A stretch of 64,000 nucleotides of DNA. It comes from Isochrysis galbana. Lineage: Eukaryota > Haptophyta > Isochrysidales > Isochrysidaceae. Positions 63,803 to 64,000 of the stretch are shown piece by piece. The stretch is taken from NCBI GenBank assembly GCA_018136815.1, contig CM030937.1, positions 3,647,820-3,711,819 of the forward strand. Reading direction: 5' to 3'. A program made the translations under genes and the position numbers. Below the pieces are notes generated by a model. It did no database searches. It was not told the origin of the DNA and saw only the letters and a list, made by a program, of their open reading frames with translations. Numbering within the stretch: the stretch's first letter is position 1; every line of letters starts with the position of its first letter.

Positions 63803-64000
63803 CTCTACATAATAGCATGGAAACACATAATTAAAGACTTTTATAAAGTAGAGTTCGAGTCATACAACTTCCACTATATACCAACCCTAGAAGCAACGCT
63901 CATGAGATTTACCACCCTGGTGAGAGGCCGAGCTACGCCGAGCCTCCACAACACCGCGAGAACGCGCAAGGCGGCCCAGGGAAGGAAACCTAAAATCAAA
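63803..64000 (+). mobile_element. LINE C-terminal tail, running off the window
   Basis: 66 open codons reading LYIIAWKHIIKDFYKVEF, then RFTTLVRGRA and RKAAQGRKPKIK. These line up with LYTLAWRYIITDFYR, RYTTLSKALL and AQAGMGRQPKKR of the LINE at 42706-44661. It is the third C-terminal copy of this family in the window. Confidence 0.75.

Overview
The window is eukaryotic nuclear DNA. Host genes carry spliceosomal GT-AG introns, and proteins such as a CLC-7-like antiporter, a Rab GTPase, a prolyl 4-hydroxylase with ShK domains and a ciliary microtubule inner protein are eukaryotic. The GC-rich, repeat-laden sequence with compact genes and short introns, plus a flagellar protein, suggests a flagellated unicellular alga or protist (haptophyte-like, for example). 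The exact group cannot be fixed from the sequence. Four runs of exactly 100 N (755-854, 11855-11954, 29955-30054, 59084-59183) are assembly gaps.

Layout. 1-6430: an old Ty3/gypsy chromovirus with a small non-autonomous LTR element nested in it. 6430-9500: repeats, a hypothetical ORF and a LINE scrap. 9529-12730: two divergent host genes, a possible 2OG-oxygenase-like protein (-) and an SGNH/GDSL hydrolase (+). 13560-16180: tandem repeats and a minus-strand LTR element (LTR, gag, protease) that carries a MITE-like insertion. 17175-19266: a three-exon CIMIP2/FAM166-like gene. 19700-23110: nested GC-rich retroposed repeats. 24215-28181: a divergent pair, D-glutamate cyclase (-) and a phosphatase/kinase/RNA-ligase fusion (+). 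28422-33290: LINE and LTR remains. 33742-41722: a TPR-phytanoyl-CoA dioxygenase-like protein, an MGQYF-type small protein and an ARM/coiled-coil/EF-hand protein. 42223-45455: a LINE with CCCH fingers and an endonuclease, then an LTR fragment. 46530-49788: a four-exon CLC antiporter. 50213-51270: a retroposed repeat with a 15-bp target duplication. 51333-52742: an exostosin-like glycosyltransferase. 53249-56291: a 3-kb transposon with perfect terminal repeats that carries a nine-unit 202-bp satellite. It lies just upstream of a prolyl 4-hydroxylase gene (56390-57892). 59800-61000: transposon and LTR fragments. 61562-62627: a U-box/Rab GTPase fusion. 62990-64000: two more transposon ends and a LINE tail.

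The strongest candidates for something new are: (1) one polypeptide with a cysteine phosphatase, a polynucleotide-kinase-like P-loop domain and an RNA ligase, which looks like an RNA end-healing and sealing machine; (2) a U-box E3 domain fused to a Rab-like GTPase that keeps a CXC prenylation end, with the junction exactly at an intron; and (3) a TIR transposon family with a 7-bp target duplication and an internal satellite array. No operon-like cooperation is expected. Two divergent pairs (10991/11071 and 25498/25761) have short shared upstream regions.
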